A DNA stretch of 64,000 nucleotides, taken from contig NZ_WOCD01000005.1 of the NCBI RefSeq assembly GCF_009728465.1, positions 124,001 through 188,000 of the forward strand. The letters are read 5' to 3'. Each line of letters starts with the position of its first letter. Position 1 is the stretch's first letter. This DNA is from Psychrosphaera haliotis. Its GTDB lineage: Bacteria; Pseudomonadota; Gammaproteobacteria; Enterobacterales; Alteromonadaceae. The notes beneath the pieces are model-generated. The model searched no databases. It saw only the letters and a program-made list of their open reading frames with translations, and had not been told where the DNA came from. Made by a program: the position numbers and the translations under genes. Positions 60,532-64,000 of this stretch are shown in pieces.

Positions 60532-61755
60532 TCACTTCTTCGATTTTTTTGCGTTCGCTTTTGCGAGCTTTTTCTTATGTGGCTTTTTCTTTTTAGCAGG
60601 TACTTTCGCTTCTTTATTCTTTGGTTCAAGTCCGGCTACTTTTCTGTGCTTAAACACTTGGTCAGTGTAACGCTCTACTTTTTTAAGAATGCCCATTTCA
60701 TGCGCTTCTATTAAGCTAATAGCAAAACCTTTTGCGCCAGCTCGTGCTGTCCGGCCAATACGGTGAACATAAACATCAGCTGTTCTAGGCATATCAAAGT
60801 TAAAAACGTGAGTAATATCGTTGATATCTAACCCTCGCGCTGCAACGTCTGTAGCGACTAATACTTTTGCTCGACCGTTTTTCATTTTGTCGATAGCTTT
60901 CATTCGACGGTCTTGCGGCATTTCACCTTGTAAATATGTCGCGTAGATACCTTCGCTTTGTAAATCTTTAACAAGCGCGTCTAGTCTGTCACGTGTTTTT
61001 ACAAAGATAATAGACTTTTGAACTTCTTCTTGCTTTAAGTAGTGCATTAACAACGCAAGTTTATGATCGTTGCTGTCTGCTAAATGTGTCCACTCAACTA
61101 TTTTTCCGCGTTCACGACGAGGTGCATCACAGTCAACCCGCGCCGCTTCCGTTAATACTTGGTTAGAGAACTCAATAATGCCTCTACCTTCCAGCGTGGC
61201 GCTAAATAACATCGCTTGTTTACGATTTCGAGATTCTTCAGCAATACGGCTCATGAAGTTTCTGAAACCCATGTCCAACATGCGGTCAGCTTCATCCAAT
61301 ACTAAAATTTCTACGTTTTCACAGTGGAAAGTTTCTGCGTCCATGTATTCCATTAAGCGACCTGGCGTAGAGATTAGAATGTCGTTGTTCTTCTCTAGAA
61401 TATCTTTATGGCTTCCGTAGTTAATACCACCTGTGATAACGCCGATTTTAAGATCAGTAAAACTACATAAGCCTTCTGCTACTTCATGAATTTGATACGC
61501 TAATTCACGAGTAGGTGCTAAAACCATAACGCGCGCAAAACCTGGGGCATTTCTTGGGAAGTCCAATAGGTATTGAATTGCTGGAATTAAAAATGCTGCT
61601 GTTTTACCAGTACCTGTTGGTGCACTGGCTAATATATCAAGACCTTCTAGCGCTTCGGGAATTGCCGATTGTTGTACTTTTGTAGGTTTTACGTAGCCTA
61701 GGGAATGGATCCCTTTTTCTAAACGGCTGTCTAAATCAAATTCACTAAATGTCAT
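60532..61755 (-). CDS. srmB: DEAD-box ATP-dependent RNA helicase SrmB
   Basis: 407 residues. The motifs in order are: Q motif GYVKPTKVQQSAIP, Walker A APTGTGKTAAF, DEAD box VLDEADRMLDMGF, FSATLEG, and the arginine finger HRIGRTARAG. A Lys-rich tail (AKKKKPHKKKLAKANAKKSK) binds RNA. SrmB helps early 50S assembly. It is divergent from trmN, as in E. coli, which supports SrmB over other DEAD-box proteins. Confidence 0.9.
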   Translation of the reverse strand: MTFSEFDLDSRLEKGIHSLGYVKPTKVQQSAIPEALEGLDILASAPTGTGKTAAFLIPAIQYLLDFPRNAPGFARVMVLAPTRELAYQIHEVAEGLCSFTDLKIGVITGGINYGSHKDILEKNNDILISTPGRLMEYMDAETFHCENVEILVLDEADRMLDMGFRNFMSRIAEESRNRKQAMLFSATLEGRGIIEFSNQVLTEAARVDCDAPRRERGKIVEWTHLADSNDHKLALLMHYLKQEEVQKSIIFVKTRDRLDALVKDLQSEGIYATYLQGEMPQDRRMKAIDKMKNGRAKVLVATDVAARGLDINDITHVFNFDMPRTADVYVHRIGRTARAGAKGFAISLIEAHEMGILKKVERYTDQVFKHRKVAGLEPKNKEAKVPAKKKKPHKKKLAKANAKKSKK

Positions 61756-61851
61756 GCAATTTCCGAGTTGTTTACGCTAATGTCTTGGGAACAGACAGAG
61801 ATTTGTTATTATAGCGGAAATTCACACTTAACGGATAGCCTAAAATTGACC

Positions 61852-62748
61852 ATGTTGGCAAAACCTCACTTTCGATTTAAACAATTCAGTGTTTGGCACG
61901 ACCAATGCGCAATGAAAGTAAGTACTGACGGCATTTTATTAGGCGCTTGGGCTTCTATCACCCCAAATACTAAAAAAGTATTGGATATTGGTACCGGCAC
62001 GGGCTTGTTGTCTTTGATGTTAACGCAACGTTTACAAGAACAACAATCAAACAAAACAGATCAAAACAGCAAAACCCCCAACAACCATGAATCACAAGGG
62101 AGCTTGGAAAGTGACACTAGCGCCACAGATATCAGTATTACTGCCGTTGAGTTAGATCAACTTGCTGCGAACCAAGCTTCGTTTAATTTTGCCCAAAGTC
62201 CCTGGAACAACTTATTAAATGTTGTTAATGACGATATCCGAAGTTGGAATGAACAAACCACTGACAAGTTTGATTTGATTGTATGCAATCCGCCTTATTT
62301 TACTGACTCACTCATTGGCGGTGATAATGCCAGGAATAAAGCTAGGCATAATGACAGTTTGCCGTTTAGGGATTTGCTAGCCGTCGTAAAAAGTCGTCTA
62401 AAAGACAACGGCACCTTTGAATTAATTTTGCCCTGCGATGAAGCACTTACTTTCTTAAGCCTTGCCGCCGACTTGGCCTTTAAAAAGCTTGCGCTTACTT
62501 ACGTGAAAACAACGCCAAATAAAGCACCTTCAAGAACATTGATAAAGCTTGGTTTAAAAACTGGTTCTTTTGAAGGCCATAACAACACAAACTTACATCT
62601 CCCTGCGGAAAACGTTGATGTTGATGTTGATGTTGATGTTGATGTTGATGTTGATGTTGATGAAGTCATTATTCGTGATGAAAATGGCAAATATAGCGCT
62701 AAGTTTACAAATTTGTGCCGTGCTTTTTATCTAAAAATGTCCGATTAA
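61852..62748 (+). CDS. trmN: tRNA1(Val) (adenine(37)-N6)-methyltransferase
   Basis: 298 residues from the ATG at 61852; 28 in-frame codons upstream add nothing conserved. The SAM motif is VLDIGTGTGLLSLML and the catalytic motif IVCNPPYFTDSL. It makes m6A37 in tRNA1(Val) (YfiC/TrmN6). Two insertions are unusual: a Ser/Asn/Gln-rich loop (about 62-92) after the SAM motif, and eight Val-Asp dipeptides from an (GTTGAT)8 microsatellite (62614-62661) before the last strands. Confidence 0.88.
   Translation: MLAKPHFRFKQFSVWHDQCAMKVSTDGILLGAWASITPNTKKVLDIGTGTGLLSLMLTQRLQEQQSNKTDQNSKTPNNHESQGSLESDTSATDISITAVELDQLAANQASFNFAQSPWNNLLNVVNDDIRSWNEQTTDKFDLIVCNPPYFTDSLIGGDNARNKARHNDSLPFRDLLAVVKSRLKDNGTFELILPCDEALTFLSLAADLAFKKLALTYVKTTPNKAPSRTLIKLGLKTGSFEGHNNTNLHLPAENVDVDVDVDVDVDVDVDEVIIRDENGKYSAKFTNLCRAFYLKMSD
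62614..62661 (+). repeat. (GTTGAT)8 hexanucleotide microsatellite in trmN
   Basis: Eight perfect copies of GTTGAT encode (Val-Asp)8 in frame. Being a multiple of three, copy change would alter the acidic loop length without a frameshift. Confidence 0.97.
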
Positions 62749-62847
62749 ACCACCTTCTATTTAATCGCTTACCATCTTCTGGCATTATTGCCCTACCTCA
62801 GAGCTTTGCGGCTCTATTTGTTAATCTGTTAACGATAAGAAAATAAT

Positions 62848-64000
62848 ATGAAAAAACTCATTAACACCCTATGTGCATTAGCTGTTGCTTTTTGCTCTAC
62901 AGCACATGCTGAAAAACTAACACTCGAACGAATTTATGACGATCCTTCATTATCTGGAACGGCGCCTCGTAAATTAAAACTTTCACCTGACGGACAACGC
63001 GCTACTTACATTCAAGCCCGTGAAAACGACTACAACCGTTTTGACCTTTGGCAATACAATGTAGAAACTGGCAAGCGCTCAATGCTAGTTGACTCAGAAG
63101 CTTTATATTCTGGCCCTGAAAACTTGTCGGATGAAGAAAAAGCGCGTCGTGAACGCCAACGTATTTTTGGTAAAGGCATTCTAGAATATACATTCTCAGC
63201 AGACGGCACCGCTTTATTGTTTCCATTAAATGGCGACATCTTTTACTTTAAGCTAGGTTTCGGAAAAAGCGAAAAAGCTAACTAACGGTGAAGGTTTTGC
63301 TACCGACGTTAAGTTTTCGCCTAAAGGCACTTTTGTTTCTTTTGTTCGTGACCAAAACTTATATTTAATTGAAATTAAAACCGGTAAAACAAGAGCCCTT
63401 ACAACAAGCGGTGGCGATACGACTAAATTCGCGATGGCGGAATTTGTTGCTCAAGAAGAAATGGGCCGCATGACTGGTTACTGGTGGGCACCTGATGAGT
63501 CTACAATCGCATTAACAAAAGTAGATACAACGCCAGTTCAAGTTGCAACTCGTAATGAAATTTACGCCGACAGCATCAAGCTATTTAACCAACGTTACCC
63601 ATTTGCTGGTACAAATAACGTGAACATCGAACTGGGTTTATTAGACGTATCTAAGTCTGAAAGTGCTATTCGTTGGGTTGATTTAGGCGCTGAGAAAGAC
63701 ATCTACATTACTCGCGGCAAATGGTTACCTACAAGCAAAACGTTTAGCTACCAATGGCAGAACAGAAAGCAGCATAAATTAGAGCTTCGTTTTGTTGAAC
63801 GTGATTCTCTAAAACAAACAGTCGCCATTACTGAACAATCTGATACTTGGATTAACCTTCATGAAGCTCTAGTTTACCTAGACGATAGCTTTTTATGGGC
63901 ATCTGAGCGCGATGGTTTCCAACATATTTACCACTATGATTACAATGGCAAGCTACAAGCTCAGCTTACTAAAGGCGAGTGGATTGTAGATGCTTTAGAA
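62848..64000 (+). pseudogene. Dipeptidyl peptidase IV (S9B), partial and frameshifted
   Basis: A signal peptide (1-21, cleavage near AHAEK) begins an S9B prolyl peptidase beta-propeller. The first frame stops early at 63285 after FYFKLGFGKSEKAN. Removing one T from the TTT at 63258-63260 gives KLGSEKAKKLTNGEGFATDVKF and an open frame to the window end, with MTGYWWAPDESTIALTKVD and TNNVNIELGLLDV typical of DPP IV. The catalytic alpha/beta-hydrolase domain lies beyond 64000. It would release X-Pro dipeptides from peptides in the periplasm. The change is again in a homopolymer, so a sequencing error is plausible. Confidence 0.85.

Overview
This is a chromosomal window of about 40% GC from a gammaproteobacterium, most likely a marine member of the Alteromonadales (Colwelliaceae or Pseudoalteromonadaceae type). 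That placement rests on conserved gene orders: rlmN-pilF-rodZ-ispG, pilB-pilC-pilD-coaE-zapD-yacG, mutY-yggX, srmB next to trmN, and gltB-gltD. The species cannot be named from the sequence alone.

Layout. 1-6.1 kb: the end of a GGDEF protein, glnK-amtB (nitrogen), a Fur-box-controlled fbpABC-type iron(III) importer, and an HU gene. 6.2-9.4 kb: an overlapping set of a small unknown gene, nhaA and gdhA, the last two broken by single-base indels. 9.7-12.2 kb: a phosphatase-lipid kinase fusion coupled to a PRC-barrel gene. 12.2-23.1 kb: a signalling and exopolysaccharide region with a sigma-54 activator, a Thi5-sensor hybrid kinase, a three-gene export operon (Wzc-like, Wza-like, outer-membrane barrel), a divergent Ser/Thr kinase, an NhaC-like antiporter and a sulfotransferase. 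23.2-23.8 kb: a Phe-Thr-Phe tRNA cluster with a duplicated tRNA 3' end. 23.9-28 kb: a frameshifted REC-EAL regulator divergent from a hybrid kinase. 28.1-31.5 kb: yggX, mutY (frameshifted), trmB, rsmC. 31.7-35.8 kb: a CHASE8 sensor kinase overlapping a YfiR-like gene with an in-frame 30-bp tandem repeat, facing a cyanophycinase-like gene. 36-43.2 kb: folE2, gltB, gltD. 43.3-62.7 kb: mostly housekeeping genes, including ispG, rodZ, a PilF-LysM fusion, rlmN, ndk, the pil/coaE/zapD cluster, pilA, nadC, srmB and trmN. The window ends inside a frameshifted dipeptidyl peptidase IV gene.

How the genes work together. Nitrogen assimilation is well represented (glnK-amtB, gltBD, gdhA). Type IV pilus assembly is covered by pilA, B, C, D and F. 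There is a dense layer of surface-lifestyle signalling: GGDEF, EAL, a degenerate HD-GYP-like protein, three histidine kinases, a BY-kinase and a Ser/Thr kinase.

Two points deserve most attention. First, the CHASE8 kinase plus YfiR-like pair looks like the periplasmic half of the YfiR/YfiN c-di-GMP switch wired to a histidine-kinase output. Second, seven single-base frameshifts interrupt six otherwise well-conserved genes, several in homopolymers. Sequencing error must therefore be excluded before any of them is called a pseudogene.
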